Assembly (NCBI GenBank): GCA_029891345.1
Contig: CM056993.1
Span: forward strand, 272,150,900 to 272,214,899
Length of the DNA stretch: 64,000 bases
Reading direction: 5' to 3'
DNA from: Dryococelus australis
Taxonomy: Eukaryota; Arthropoda; Insecta; Phasmatodea; Phasmatidae
The notes under the pieces are model-generated. The model did not search any database, was not told where the DNA came from, and worked only from the letters and a program-made list of their open reading frames with translations. Shown one piece after another: positions 26,005 through 33,267 of this stretch. A program made the position numbers and the translations under genes. Numbering within the stretch: position 1 is the stretch's first letter; the number at the start of each line of letters is the position of its first letter.

Positions 26005-29000
26005 TTGCTCTGGCCGAACAAAGCGTAGCTCTGCGATCGTTTTTGTTTGCCCGTAGCGCCATCGTGCAGTCTTAAGGGTCCTATGTACTGGAACGTTTTC
26101 TGTGAAATCGTTGTTTGCGCCTAAACGCGTGTCTCGGTAAATAAATGTTCTGGAAATACGAAGTTTTGCCAGAAATGCTACAAAAACTATTGTCTACATC
26201 GCTATCTTTTTACTTTTATCATATTAAGTGTATTAATGGAGAAAAAAAACTGTGAAAGTGGTCAAATGTCCCATTTTTAAAGCTTGCCTATGAAGTTTCT
26301 TTAAGCGGTATGAGAAACGTACGACCAACCGCAGGTAGTTTGATCTGTGTACTTTCATCACGTGTAATAAAACCCCACATTTATAGATCTAGTTTACACA
26401 GTAAAGCGTTAGGACGGAAACACTGCACAGTGTCGCCCGTATCGCTCCCTCGCTTCTTGACCTTGAACGCGCAGGTACATAGTCCCCTTAAAGGGCCCGT
26501 CTGCCTGGAGCTATTTTTTCCCCGCTGTTTGAGGCCGAGAAGCGTGGGAGCTATAAGGGTGACACTGGCACGCGCTACAAGTGCGCCATCGCCGCTACTC
26601 GCAGGGCCTTGAACTGGCGTGTTGTGCTGCGTGTACCTGTGGAACTTTCAGCGATGACCGTATCCTTTCGTTGGTGGAAAGTTTCAGTGTGTGTCGCTCG
26701 AGTACTTCTGTGTGTATATAACGCGTCTATTCTGAAATACGGCTCTATGAAGAAGACGTTTTTAGCTATGTTGGAGTGTTCCGGAACGGTGTTTCTAATG
26801 TACGTGACATCATGAAAGTAATCGACAGGCACATTCTGAAGTGTGTACTCGTTTCGTAGACCCGCACACTGGACGCACACGCACGTTGAATAGTTTCGAA
26901 GGAAAAAAAAACTGGATTTCAAACACTCCAACGCATTTCGAGCGCCAGACACGCAGTAACTGCAGTTCTGAACTACGTCTTCTGGGTATACGATCCACGA
27001 TTCACAACGTAATTATTAAGTTCAGCCAATGAAAAATTGTGAAAAGCCTGCCTTATTTAGTTTTAGATGAAAACTATTCCTAATCTTGCCTCACTTAATA
27101 CAAACGTCATACTTTAAAGGAGACTTTTTCCGACAGAGAAGTTTATAAATATGAACGTAATTCAAAAATGTAATAACAAACATGACATTTAAATACTTCT
27201 GATGCTTACATTTCCGTAAACAAAAGTTTTCCGCCAACAACACAGACTGCTCTGCTCTTATTTGTCACCATCACACAAATGTTAATTAGATATGAAACAA
27301 ATGGTTTCTCTTGACGCTTAAATGAAACACAACCACGTATTCGAAACTGTGAACCAACGCGTTAAACGACACGCATAGAGTTCTTCTGTACACGTCGTAA
27401 CTATTTTTAAAAACAATTTTTACACTTAGGGACACCCGAATTTCGCGAAAAGACTTACGCACATGCAAGATTTAAATACACTATGGGCATACCAGCAATT
27501 TTCTTTTTCTTATTGGCCGAGTTACTTGGTGAGAAGACAGTTTCTTACTTGACTAGCCAGCCAGAATTAAGTAACTCCGATACTGTACGTCTGTGATTCG
27601 CGGACATACATCTACGACGCATATCACTCAGATCATCCTATCACGAAAGGAGATCCAGTGGCGGCTGGTGACTTTTGAAACTGGGAGGGCTGTAGCTATC
27701 CTAACTCATATCATTACAAATATCATTTTTTTTAATAGGCACATTGATAAATATATTGCGTACGACAGGCTTAAGTAAGTGTAGCTTACGTAGCTAAATA
27801 CGAAAAATAAGTGTGGTTGTTTGGAGAAAAATGTATCATCGCCCGATTTGTAATGGTCAACATACTGTGGCCGCTGGTTCAGATCTAATCACTACCACAG
27901 GTATGTATTTGTTTTAAGTTTGTTTAGGTTATATGCCTTCCTACCAGTACCTACATGGTGTGGTACATTACACGAGACGACGAGATATAACATAATTATA
28001 CCAATTCTACCATACTAACGATAATGATAACTTAAATATACTAAAACAAATATTTTTCAAATCAAATACTAATTTACATAACCTACAGTACATAAAAAAT
28101 ACATGTCAAATTTAATTAGAGGATGAGACTGTCATATCTTAATTAATGTATTTGTAAAAAAAAATCCATTCGTCAACCTGTACGCGCTATCTAACTGGCA
28201 ATGTATATACACCTTACCAAGCAATGAAAATTTGTGGCATTTTTTGTATGTTGCGAACATTATTTATGTCTTTTAACTTTGTCTCCCAAATGTTTTAAAT
28301 CTTTTACCCCGTTAACAGTCCACGCAAGATCATTAGGTTTCGTTAGAAAAAAAATAAACAAAACAACACATTTCCAACTTCACCCCCGCATAGCCAGTCC
28401 CCGAAATTGTATGTACTTACGTCGAATTTTCTCGTATACGAACCATTTATTACCTTGGCTTTGTTGTTGATTTATATTTAACTGTGGCCTGGCTGGTCCC
28501 AGATTCTGTAGCTCTAGTTTGTCGTAATAAGGTTTAAAATGTTACGCGCCGAATTGACAATTATTTACAAGTTTACACAACACGACATTAACAACAATTC
28601 AACCCTGCTTCTGACCGATGCTCACAGCTCATCATTAATTAACAACAAACTTATTCAGAGTATTACACTCTATATTTGAAGCTCACGCGAATTTGAACGA
28701 TATCTATAAATAAAAAATATTCGAAATAAATAGAAGCATTGTTAAGAAATGTGTTCAACAACTGCAAAAGAGTGGAGCGCGAAAGTGTGCTTACAAAACA
28801 TGTAGTTTTGGTAGCTGTGTCAAGTTCCAGGAAACCATGTTTTTGTTTGAGCAGGGGCGCGCCCAGCTCTCTCTGATTTACAGCATGCGATTGGCTGTAA
28901 AGGGCCGAGCCCCTAAAGTCTTCCCTCCCTTCGTAGCACCCATAGTCCTATGTTACGGTCATCTCCCTCTACTAACTCAACCCACTTCGGGTGAAGAATC

Positions 29001-32000
29001 TGCCGCCCCACCACTCAACATTTCCAAAAACATTTCTCTCGTTACAAGTATTGTCCATCTTAAAAACATTAGCTGCGAAATAACCTCCGTATTCGTACAC
29101 AGTATTATTTACTGAGTAGCAGATACGTAGAGGTATGGGTTCTGAGATTTTGTTAGGAGGGCTGCGCCCCGCAGCCCTACCTCAGCAGCCGCCACTGAGG
29201 GGATCTGAACTTCACTGTTATGAAATACAACTGGTCGTGAAATCTTTTCACGAAATTCGGGTGTCCCTATTTATACTGTAACCCAGCTTTCGCTTTATAC
29301 TGTATCCACTCCAAGGTGTTAGCTTGTATTACTCAATCTTAGTGTACTAGGGGACCGGCCCGCGGAATGCGCGGGCTGAGCCACCATAGGTGAAACAGGT
29401 AACCGTACGATTTAGTATTTATGGTGCAATGTCGTCTGGGAACTTCGGCACCTGCTCGCTCGCACATCCCGACACGCAGCTGCAATTATGGTGAAAGTAA
29501 GATTTAAAATTTAGGACTTAAGTCTCAAGACCTAAGATTCAATACTTAAACCTTAACACTTAAAACTTAGGCCTTAGGCTTACGAAGTGCCTAACTGCCA
29601 ATGGGGGGAGGGCGGGGGACAGAAAGGCACCCCTCCCCCAAATTTTAAGAAAATCGATCGAAAAATGCTACTTCCAAGCCGATTCGAAGGCGAAAAACAC
29701 ACTCAAAATGGAAAACATACCTCCCTTGTCCCTCTAACTCCACCCGGGGGGGGGGGACTTTGAGGTGAGGTGAGTGTTTCAAAGAGGAATGATGGTGGAT
29801 CAGTGAGGGGGGTTTGCTCCCCCCCCCCCTTCCACTTCCGTTTACCAACAGCGGCCCTCCAGAATCAGCGTTTTTGTGCAAAAACTTCCGTTCTTGATTA
29901 AGTAGTATGATTCTTGGAAGGTACTGGTTATTGCACCAAGAGCAGTCAGCTATCAGAATCATGTTTATACTAATATTTTATTTTTAAACAATAATATATG
30001 TTTCAATTTCGTGTTTGTAATGCAAATAATTAACATACATTTAGCAAAACATAATCACTGTTTCCGCGTGGTTTCTAAAGGCTTTTCTCTTTCATGATTC
30101 TCGACACTCGGTAACCCTTCAACCCAACATGCCACTACAGCCATTTTGCACAACACTCGTTATTTGATACGTTTTTAACCCGAAAGAAATCAATGAATAA
30201 GAATATTTGAAATCTGCGCGTACTTATACTATTGCATGCGCACAGGCTCTTTTAGTATTACAGAACAATAAAGGAAGCAGTTTATAATTTCAATTACTAT
30301 AACCGATATAAAAAATTTAAAAAAAAATGAACTATTTGTTTCGCAGTTATAATGTGAACCGACCAGTCAACCAATAGCTTTGACTTTGACACTATCGATG
30401 TTCAAACCACGCTGCAATCGACATAACCTCAACGATACCAACAATAGTAAAAGTTTAACACCTTCTATAAAATAGTGCCTGCTATAACTGCGCATAATGA
30501 TATCCATGACCATTTCCAACGCACATCTACATAGCAAGTTAACGAAATATTTACTTTCTTGTGCAAGAACCTACGCGTAGCCGAACAGAATCCACTCTTA
30601 ATACTGCACACGTCAAATTCATATTCGACGCTGTACATTTCTGGTCTGGAAGCTAAACATGCAAGTGACTAGAATTATTATTAATATTTCCTGTTACGTT
30701 TTAGTTTCATTTGCATGTGCTTTGTGAATTGATAACTGAAAATCACTAACATAATTATTCCGTATAAAAATCGACTGTTTACTAACGAACTGTCTACATA
30801 CAAAAACGAGTTTCAAACATATCGAAAAAAAGTTGGTCTATACTTACTCACGTAAAAATTGAAATAATGATTCGTATAAAAGTGAAAACCTATTGGCCAA
30901 CTAACAAAGTCTTCCTGTGTTGTACTGTCAATTATTGTAACACAGGATACTTGTTATGACAATTGTTATGGTTGTGGATATGGTTATCGTAAAGGTTATT
31001 CCGATTATAGCAAGGCGTTTAATCTCTGCTGCCACCTTGCAATTAAGAGTTCCATACGTCCTGCAAAAGGAGGACATGTCCGCCTTTTTAGGCATAATTT
31101 TGTGTCGTCGCATTTTTCATGGTGATAAAAATATTCAGCTTTTTGACCCGATAAAAGGTTAAATTTTCTACTTATTATATTGATACTATTATGTTTTTAA
31201 TAGGTACCTTTTTTAGTTGCGATGTCAAGATTCTCTTACTTTGACATCTGAAAACGTCTGTATGTTTTTTGATAAACCATGTTTACCTTTTCTTTTTTTA
31301 TTATTTCTCATTTAGATTCAGTTTTCACACTGCAACTGTGTGTATTAAAATGTTTATTGCGTGAACCAACTGTAAGCATACAAGTTTATTTTCCTTGTAC
31401 TTAGCTCTCGTATTTCTATATAAATTTATAATGTGAACATTAGTTTACTGTTGTTTAAATTATAACTTTTAAAAACCGTTTACTCGAAAAACTAATGAGT
31501 TATACAACTATTTTTGAACATTATTAAGACTAGGCTATGTGCGAGAAAAATCTAATGCTTAGTTCTACAGTTATTTGCGGCGCTCGCATAGATAGAATGT
31601 TGGGCATGTTCTGGCACAGAGTATCTTAGAATACAGAAGCGAAGGAGTAACTTATACCGCGAATTGCAGCTGCCCACGAAAGCAAAATGACGTCACTGAC
31701 CAGCAGAATGTTAGAACGGCGTAAGCCCATCAGCGCCTGATATCTCATTCGCCGTCCGGCAGTCCATCCAACAGAGAACCTTTCGCAACATACAGTAACC
31801 AATCAGACACAAGTCCCGTTCCGAGAACATCCTTCAGCCAATCAGAGGACGAGTACGCCCGAACGAAAGGAACCACCGCCACACAATTTCGTCTGTGGGT
31901 ACTTATTTGCTCTGTGATGCTGGTAAATAGTAGAGTGTAGATATTTTAGGCGGCTCTTAAGGGGAATGGTGCATGAAATCAGTATATCTGCCTGATTTTC

Positions 32001-33267
32001 GATATAAGGTTTTATCGAAATTTTTGGCTCGATAAGACGTAAATAATAATTTTCGACACATTTCTACGTTATGAGATTTCCACTGCCTTCATTATTGACG
32101 GAGCACTGATGGAAGAAAGAAAAATATTATTTTTTCCTTAGCTTCAATTATAGCTTCGAGAATAACAAACACAGAAAATTTTTAACTATTTAATAAGTTG
32201 TTCAAAATAGTTATTTACGTCTTGTCGAACCAAAAATTTCGAAAAATCCTTTTTAAAACAAATTGTGGCGGAAATTACATAAATATACGATTTTCGTGGA
32301 TAATACCCCCTTAACATCGACGTCTTGAGAGCCAAAGAGGGTGAAGTGGGGTGAGTGTGGAGCAGCGCTGGAATGCAAGGACGGGGGAAACAGGAGAACC
32401 CCGAGAAAACCCACCTACCAACGGCATCGTCCGGCACGATTCCCTCGTGCGGATATCCGTGAGCGACCCCGCCAAGAATCGAACCTGGTTCGCGGTGGTG
32501 GGAAGCGAGTAGTCTGCAGTGGCGTGTAGTGTAGGGTGAGTGTTTTAGATTACATTTTCTAGTACCGGGTTGTGGTTCCATTTTTATTTCTACTAACAAA
32601 AGCAACTTCTAGCTTTGCTTAGCCTCCACGTGTATGTACCGTTTTACAATACCTAACATTAGCTATAAAAACGGAAACGAAATGAATGTAATAATAACTA
32701 AACTGAATATTATTTAGAGACCATATTACAAATAAGAAAACTCCCGTTTCCCGAACACTTTCCAAGAAAAAATTTAGGATTGGAGGTCGTAAACAGGGCG
32801 ACTGCTTACCCTGCCGAAGGAGCACGTCAAAGTAACTCGCTTGCGAGTTCGATTCATCGCTAGTCGATCCCGTTTGTTGAAATAACTACCAGATAGCAGC
32901 ACTATGCGTGTACAAAACGGGAGTTGCGAAAAAACTGTTTCTTGAATCGGAAACGGGAAACTCTATTTAAATGTGTTTAAATTTAAAGTTAAGGCAAAAA
33001 CTATACACATTTTCCAATGTGTATAGGGTAAGCATTGCTTACCCTGCGTCTACGGAATAAATGTCACTGGTAGTCTGGCCACTACACCACCGCTGGTATG
33101 TGAGTGAGGAATGTGGCTCACCTCTTGAAGGAGGTCCTGTTGAGCTGCAGGCTGTCCTCGTCCCCAGCGCCGCAGCGGTAGTAGTCTAGAGCATTCTGGT
33201 CGAGCTGTCTCAGAGCGTGCTTCTCGTAGTCTTGCACGCACACCAGGCCCTTGTCACCCGCCGCCAT
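2810..33267 (-). CDS. HAO: 2-hydroxyacid oxidase (HAO / glycolate oxidase family), first three exons
   Basis: Exons 33267-33122, 7665-7514 and 2930-2810 join in one frame (146+152+121 nt) to give 139 complete residues plus a split Arg codon. Family knowledge: FMN-dependent enzymes that oxidise (S)-2-hydroxyacids such as glycolate to 2-oxoacids and release H2O2, usually in peroxisomes. Seen: VQDYEKHA near residue 12 (with the conserved active-site Tyr14), [11 protein letters not shown] (27-37), [11 protein letters not shown] (50-60), [11 protein letters not shown] (65-75), the FMN-site PTAMQGMAH (82-90) and QLYIYKDR (133-140) with the catalytic Tyr135. Splice signals are GTGAGC, GTGAGC and GTAGGT donors with CAG acceptors. 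Family members are about 350-370 residues, so roughly 60% of the protein lies left of the window. Intron 1 is about 25.5 kb and full of transposons. The coding part shows no stop or frameshift and looks functional. Confidence 0.93.
2982..3032 (+). mobile_element. Family L MITE end fragment
   Basis: GATGTTCACGGTAAAGTGAA and the following CACTTTTGAAATCAG match the family L end. The rest of the element is not recognisable downstream. Confidence 0.5.
3350..3991 (+). mobile_element. PIF/Harbinger-like MITE with TAA target duplication
   Basis: Inverted ends: the left starts GGCTGTGTCCGATTTCGCC and the right, reversed, starts GGCCGTGACCGAATTCAGGC. TAA flanks both sides (3347-3349 and 3992-3994), the 3-bp duplication typical of PIF/Harbinger-type insertion. 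A motif near AAGTGAAGTATGCAAG occurs inside each end. A second, 3'-truncated copy is at 33554-33892. No transposase is present. Confidence 0.75.
4274..4363. repeat. (TA)n(TG)n microsatellite
   Basis: About 36 TA units followed by 9 TG units. Confidence 0.95.
4748..5166 (+). mobile_element. Long-form MITE, family L
   Basis: Starts GGCTGCTCACTGTAAAATGA and ends with the matching inverted TATGAACAGCC. Its 419 bp equals the copy at 1076-1494, with a collinear interior. Confidence 0.85.
5506..5925 (+). mobile_element. Long-form MITE, family L
   Basis: Full-length copy, from AGGCTGTTCACGGTAAACTG to CGTGGACAGCT. Its right end abuts, without spacer, the interior of a short-form copy (5926-6122). 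Confidence 0.85.
5926..6122 (+). mobile_element. Short-form MITE, family S, left end missing
   Basis: Begins inside the S interior (TTTGGAATAATAGCC) and runs to the intact right end GAAGAGCCTATA. It is collinear with the full S copy at 40030-40264 except for the lost left end, where it fuses to the long-form copy. Confidence 0.75.
6656..7418 (-). mobile_element. Short-form MITE S inserted into L, itself interrupted
   Basis: Reverse-orientation S copy. Its left end GGTCTCCACGGTAAAG and interior match the S copy at 23491-23726. It is interrupted at 6811-7341 by an unrelated element. Confidence 0.8.
6811..7341. mobile_element. Unclassified MITE with GCTGGATTTACAAT ends
   Basis: 531 bp bounded by a perfect 14-bp inverted repeat, GCTGGATTTACAAT and ATTGTAAATCCAGC. 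Inside both ends lie clustered CCCGAC/GTCGGG motifs. Likely TA target duplication (CTA on the left, ATA on the right), not certain. It carries no coding sequence. Confidence 0.75.
7514..7665 (-). CDS. HAO: HAO coding exon 2
   Basis: 152 nt encoding [24 protein letters not shown] and [14 protein letters not shown]. The acceptor is TGTTGCAG after a TG-rich run. The first G completes the AG of exon 1 (Arg49) and the last G is completed by exon 3. The donor is GTGAGC. The PTAMQ segment is the family's FMN-contact strand. The exon sits only 33 bp from the end of the nested MITE block at 7480. Confidence 0.93.
7666..8205. other. HAO intron 1 sequence, nothing recognised
   Basis: Starts with a short CA run (7672-7689), the minus-strand pyrimidine-poor TG tract before the exon 2 acceptor. 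No other repeat or exon is seen. Confidence 0.4.
8206..8542 (+). mobile_element. Family L MITE, internally deleted
   Basis: Both ends are intact (AGGCTGTTCACAGTAAAATG and CGTGAACAGCCT). At 337 bp it is about 80 bp shorter than full length. Confidence 0.85.
8543..9208. other. HAO intron 1 sequence, nothing recognised
   Basis: AT-rich sequence without terminal repeats, exon-like reading frames or RNA signals that I can see. Confidence 0.4.
9217..10309 (+). mobile_element. Non-autonomous hAT-type element, copy 1
   Basis: Ends CAGTGGCGGCTGCTGA and, reversed, CAGTGGCAGCTGGTGA. Perfect 8-bp target duplication CAGAGGAC at 9209-9216 and 10310-10317, the hAT signature length. 1093 bp, no transposase frame. 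Collinear with the 1542-bp copy at 27656-29197, which lies in the opposite orientation in the same intron. Confidence 0.88.
10505..10857. mobile_element. PIF/Harbinger-like MITE with TTA duplication
   Basis: Left end GGCCCGATCC and right end reversed GGCCCCGTCC, with TTA on both sides (10502-10504 and 10858-10860). The interior contains a repeated CTTGGCGTTA motif and its inverse TAACGCCAA (about 10609-10682). 353 bp, non-coding. Confidence 0.65.
10864..11159. mobile_element. MITE with GTAGGGATAGGAA ends
   Basis: Inverted ends of about 27 bp: GTAGGGATAGGAA, then TTCGCGAGTTCA on the left, repeated inverted on the right with two or three mismatches. It starts 6 bp after the preceding MITE. 296 bp. 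A related single end (GGGATAGGAAAAATTC) is near 55935. The target duplication is unclear (TATAG/TTTAG). Confidence 0.75.
11180..11460 (+). repeat. Degenerate R3 repeat followed by family L relic
   Basis: 11180-11290 resembles R3 (GGGCGACACT ... CCCATCGCC). 11380-11460 resembles the family L interior (TCTGCTAAAGTTCTACTGTC and CCGCCTCATGTAAA). Both are old and eroded. Confidence 0.45.
11461..13165. other. HAO intron 1 sequence, nothing recognised
   Basis: About 1.7 kb of AT-rich sequence. Small open frames exist, but none shows a family motif or flanking splice signals. Confidence 0.4.
13166..14029 (+). mobile_element. Diverged family L MITE split by a TTAA element
   Basis: Left part 13166-13434 starts AGGCTAATTACTGTTAATTG and right part 13907-14029 ends CACGAACAACCT. 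This is the most eroded long-form copy here, consistent with an older insertion that later received the element at 13439-13902. Confidence 0.7.
13439..13902. mobile_element. piggyBac-type MITE with TTAA duplication
   Basis: TTAA at 13435-13438 and 13903-13906. Inverted ends CCCTTTGAGG and, reversed, CCCTTTAAGG, each followed within a few bases by a GCACG-type motif. 464 bp, non-coding. TTAA targeting is the piggyBac hallmark. Confidence 0.75.
14030..14734. other. HAO intron 1 sequence, nothing recognised
   Basis: No repeat ends or exon signals found. Confidence 0.4.
14735..14900. repeat. Cluster of short palindromes built on CTTAC/GTAAG
   Basis: CCCTTACCTGTAAGGG, ACCTCTACATGTAAGGT and TAAATTTA pairs alternate, with later TACAAGTAAGGGAAA. 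The block could fold in several competing ways. It may be the interior of an unrecognised element. Confidence 0.45.
15008..15095 (-). repeat. tRNA-like SINE head relic
   Basis: On the minus strand the order is GGTGTAACGGATAGAGCATC (A-box-like), then GGTTCGCGCC (B-box-like, 15040-15031). The intervening arm does not give a convincing cloverleaf, so it is a SINE relic or tRNA pseudogene rather than a working tRNA. Confidence 0.5.
15096..15849. other. HAO intron 1 sequence with a poly-C tract
   Basis: A C-rich run at 15678-15698 is the only notable item. Confidence 0.4.
15850..16590. repeat. Large inverted repeat (arms about 280 bp)
   Basis: The left arm, about 15850-16137, matches the reverse complement of about 16316-16590. 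Shared landmarks include CCCGTATTCG, GACTTATTTTCTGAA-like, TTGGAGCAGAAA, GACGTAATT, CACATTTTACAA-like and TTAATTCGT. By eye the arms are roughly 75-80% identical, with a spacer near 180 bp. Best explained as a fold-back DNA transposon with long ends; no coding capacity is seen. Confidence 0.75.
16591..17165. other. HAO intron 1 spacer with a G run
   Basis: Poly-G tract at 17043-17055 followed by CGAACCCCCGCGCGC. Nothing else was recognised. Confidence 0.4.
17166..17452 (+). mobile_element. Family L MITE with internal deletion near the right end
   Basis: Intact left end (GGCTGTTCGCGGTAAGATTA). The interior runs to CTAGCACTTTTTATTAAC and then jumps to a terminal TATGAACAGCT, losing about 130 bp while keeping the tip. 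Confidence 0.75.
17453..18179. other. HAO intron 1 sequence, nothing recognised
   Basis: No repeat ends or exon signals found. Confidence 0.4.
18180..18518 (-). mobile_element. Family L MITE, one end lost
   Basis: Reverse orientation. It enters at the interior GGCATGCGCCTAGTAAAGTT and ends at CAGTTTACCGTGGACAGAAT. The first roughly 80 bp, including one inverted end, are missing. Confidence 0.75.
18572..18679. repeat. Two-copy tandem duplication, 54 bp
   Basis: The unit containing GTAGAGGCTTCAGATCAACC is repeated exactly one period later, with a couple of mismatches near the end (CACTCTTGCATG versus CATTCTTGTATG). Confidence 0.9.
18945..19075. repeat. Perfect 18-bp hairpin nested in an outer inverted pair
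   Basis: TAGTGACGTAGTAGGTTG (18967-18984) and its exact complement (18988-19005) are separated by ACA. An outer 10-bp pair, GAACCTCGCA (18945-18954) and TGCGAGGTTC (19066-19075), encloses it. TGACGTAG/CTACGTCA within the stem resembles CREB/ATF half sites. Confidence 0.85.
19076..20117. other. HAO intron 1 sequence, nothing recognised
   Basis: AT-rich. No features supported. Confidence 0.4.
20118..20207. repeat. Two-copy tandem duplication, 45 bp
   Basis: ACGAGGAAATGTCGAACACA and the following 25 bp occur twice head to tail with one mismatch, so the duplication is recent. The period is a multiple of three, but no gene context supports coding. Confidence 0.9.
20208..20910. other. HAO intron 1 sequence, nothing recognised
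   Basis: Includes a short CT run near 20578-20600. No gene or repeat ends. Confidence 0.4.
20911..21321 (-). mobile_element. Long-form MITE, family L
   Basis: Full-length reverse copy, from AGGCTGTCCACAATAAAGTG to CCGTGAACAGCCT. Confidence 0.85.
21562..21719 (-). mobile_element. Family L MITE, truncated
   Basis: Only the terminal roughly 158 bp remain (TTAGCGTATTTGTAAAATAT to TTGAACAGCCTATA). Confidence 0.75.
21720..22386. other. HAO intron 1 sequence, nothing recognised
   Basis: C-rich pyrimidine stretch at about 22050-22130. No gene or terminal repeat is seen. Confidence 0.4.
22387..22490. repeat. (TA)n(CA)n microsatellite
   Basis: About 40 TA units followed by interrupted CA units. Confidence 0.95.
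22491..23065. other. HAO intron 1 sequence, nothing recognised
   Basis: No supported feature. Confidence 0.4.
23066..23469 (-). mobile_element. Long-form MITE, family L
   Basis: Reverse copy, from AGGCTGTTCACGATAAAGTG to CCGTGAATAGCCTA. Confidence 0.85.
23491..23726 (-). mobile_element. Short-form MITE, family S
   Basis: 236 bp with family L type ends (AAGCCGTTCACTGTAAAGTG and CCGTGAATAGCCTA) but the S interior. A 17-bp direct repeat ACTGTAGCCGGCAGGTA (one mismatch) flanks it at 23474-23490 and 23731-23747. Confidence 0.85.
23743..23834. ncRNA. Two-stem hairpin, possible structured RNA or element core
   Basis: A perfect 14-bp arm AGGTATCTGGGCGC (23743-23756) pairs with 23821-23834. Inside, a 7-bp arm GCGGGGT (23774-23780) pairs with ACCCCGC (23798-23804), separated from the outer stem by near-equal internal loops of 17 and 16 nt. 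Transcription is unknown except that HAO pre-mRNA would cross it. It may simply be part of a decayed transposon. Confidence 0.4.
23967..24136 (-). mobile_element. tRNA-derived SINE, family 2
   Basis: On the minus strand the order is GAGATGGCGCAGTGGTACAC (A-box region), then GGTTCCATTCC (B box, 24083-24073), then CCGGTCGGGCCATTTT. The last segment recurs at 47316-47420 and in part at 48390-48640. Confidence 0.65.
24137..25790. other. HAO intron 1 sequence, nothing recognised
   Basis: Contains short poly-T runs (24301-24312 and 24364-24377). No gene or repeat ends are supported. Confidence 0.4.
25791..25850. repeat. Two-copy tandem duplication, 30 bp
   Basis: GCCAGCTGCTACATTGT begins each unit. 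The second halves differ slightly (GATCAAGGTCACG versus AACCACGTTCACG). Confidence 0.85.
25967..26001. repeat. Poly-T tract
   Basis: An uninterrupted run of about 35 T. It could be the poly-A tail of a minus-strand retroposon, but no body is recognised to its right on that strand. Confidence 0.9.
26069..26474 (+). repeat. Dispersed repeat R4, copy 1
   Basis: Collinear with 34190-34614. Shared segments include TCTCGGTAAATAAATGTT, CATTAAGTGTATT-like, TAATAAAACCCCAC and TATCGCTCCCTCGCTTCTTG. The two copies flank HAO exon 1 in the same orientation. The ends are not defined. Confidence 0.75.
26485..26625 (+). repeat. Dispersed degenerate repeat R3
   Basis: Shares TAAGGGTGACACTGGCACGC and GCCATCGCCGCTACTCGC with 1497-1605 and, more weakly, with 11180-11290. 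Confidence 0.5.
26626..27647. other. HAO intron 1 sequence, nothing recognised
   Basis: Several open frames of about 60-125 codons overlap on both strands without any family motif. None is called a gene. Confidence 0.4.
27656..29197 (-). mobile_element. Non-autonomous hAT-type element, copy 2
   Basis: Ends CAGTGGCGGCTGGTGA and, reversed, CAGTGGCGGCTGCTGA. 8-bp target duplication AGGAGATC (27648-27655) and AGGGGATC (29198-29205), one mismatch. 1542 bp. It is collinear in reverse with the copy at 9217-10309 and holds extra internal sequence. No transposase motif is seen, so its internal open frames are not called. Confidence 0.88.
29206..31938. other. HAO intron 1 sequence with minor structure only
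   Basis: Holds a 7-bp GC hairpin (GCCCGCG at 29358, CGCGGGC at 29370), a run of CTTAAG/CCTAAG-like words at about 29500-29590, G and C runs near 29745 and 29820, and two CCAATCAGA boxes at about 31798 and 31838. No gene or element is recognised. Confidence 0.4.
31961..32310. mobile_element. piggyBac-type MITE with TTAA duplication
   Basis: TTAA at 31957-31960 and 32311-32314. The arms of about 110 bp are inverted repeats (shared TCGAAATTTTTGG, then AAGACGTAAATAA) and the tips are GGGGAATGGT and, reversed, GGGGGTATTA. 350 bp, non-coding. Confidence 0.8.
32517..33069. mobile_element. Short hAT-type element with perfect 8-bp duplication
   Basis: CAGTGGCGTG at the left and CACTG at the right. 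GTAGTCTG duplicated exactly at 32509-32516 and 33070-33077. 553 bp. GGTAAGCA/TGCTTACC palindromic words lie near the right end. Its tips differ from the larger hAT family at 9217 and 27656 beyond CAGTGGCG. Confidence 0.82.
33122..33267 (-). CDS. HAO: HAO coding exon 1 (start codon)
   Basis: 146 nt encoding [20 protein letters not shown], then [17 protein letters not shown] and LNRTSFK, ending AG before the donor GTGAGC. The start at 33267-33265 is chosen because the family N-terminus is short and VxDYExxA normally lies within the first 15-25 residues. An in-frame ATG further upstream would add about 20 residues unlike the family. Tyr14 corresponds to the active-site Tyr of glycolate oxidases. 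Confidence 0.9.

Larger units (their letters stand above)
31939..33097 (-). mobile_element. tRNA-derived SINE, family 1, split by two transposons
   Basis: Pieces 31939-31960, 32311-32516 and 33070-33097 are collinear on the minus strand with the intact SINE at 51076-51322, including the B-box region and the 3' GGGCGGCTCTCAA-like tail. The gaps are exactly a TTAA element and a hAT element with their target duplications. Its 5' tip ends about 24 bp from the HAO exon 1 splice donor. Confidence 0.8.

Noticed and set aside
26575-26952. 125-codon minus-strand open frame
   Set aside because: No family motif, overlapping frames on both strands, and partial overlap with repeat R3.
28837-29115. 92-codon open frame
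   Set aside because: It lies wholly inside the non-autonomous hAT element and is not kept in the sister copy at 9217-10309.
31790-31850. Promoter with two CCAATCAGA boxes
   Set aside because: Suggestive, but no start codon or exon follows on either strand and CCAAT words occur inside MITEs here too.
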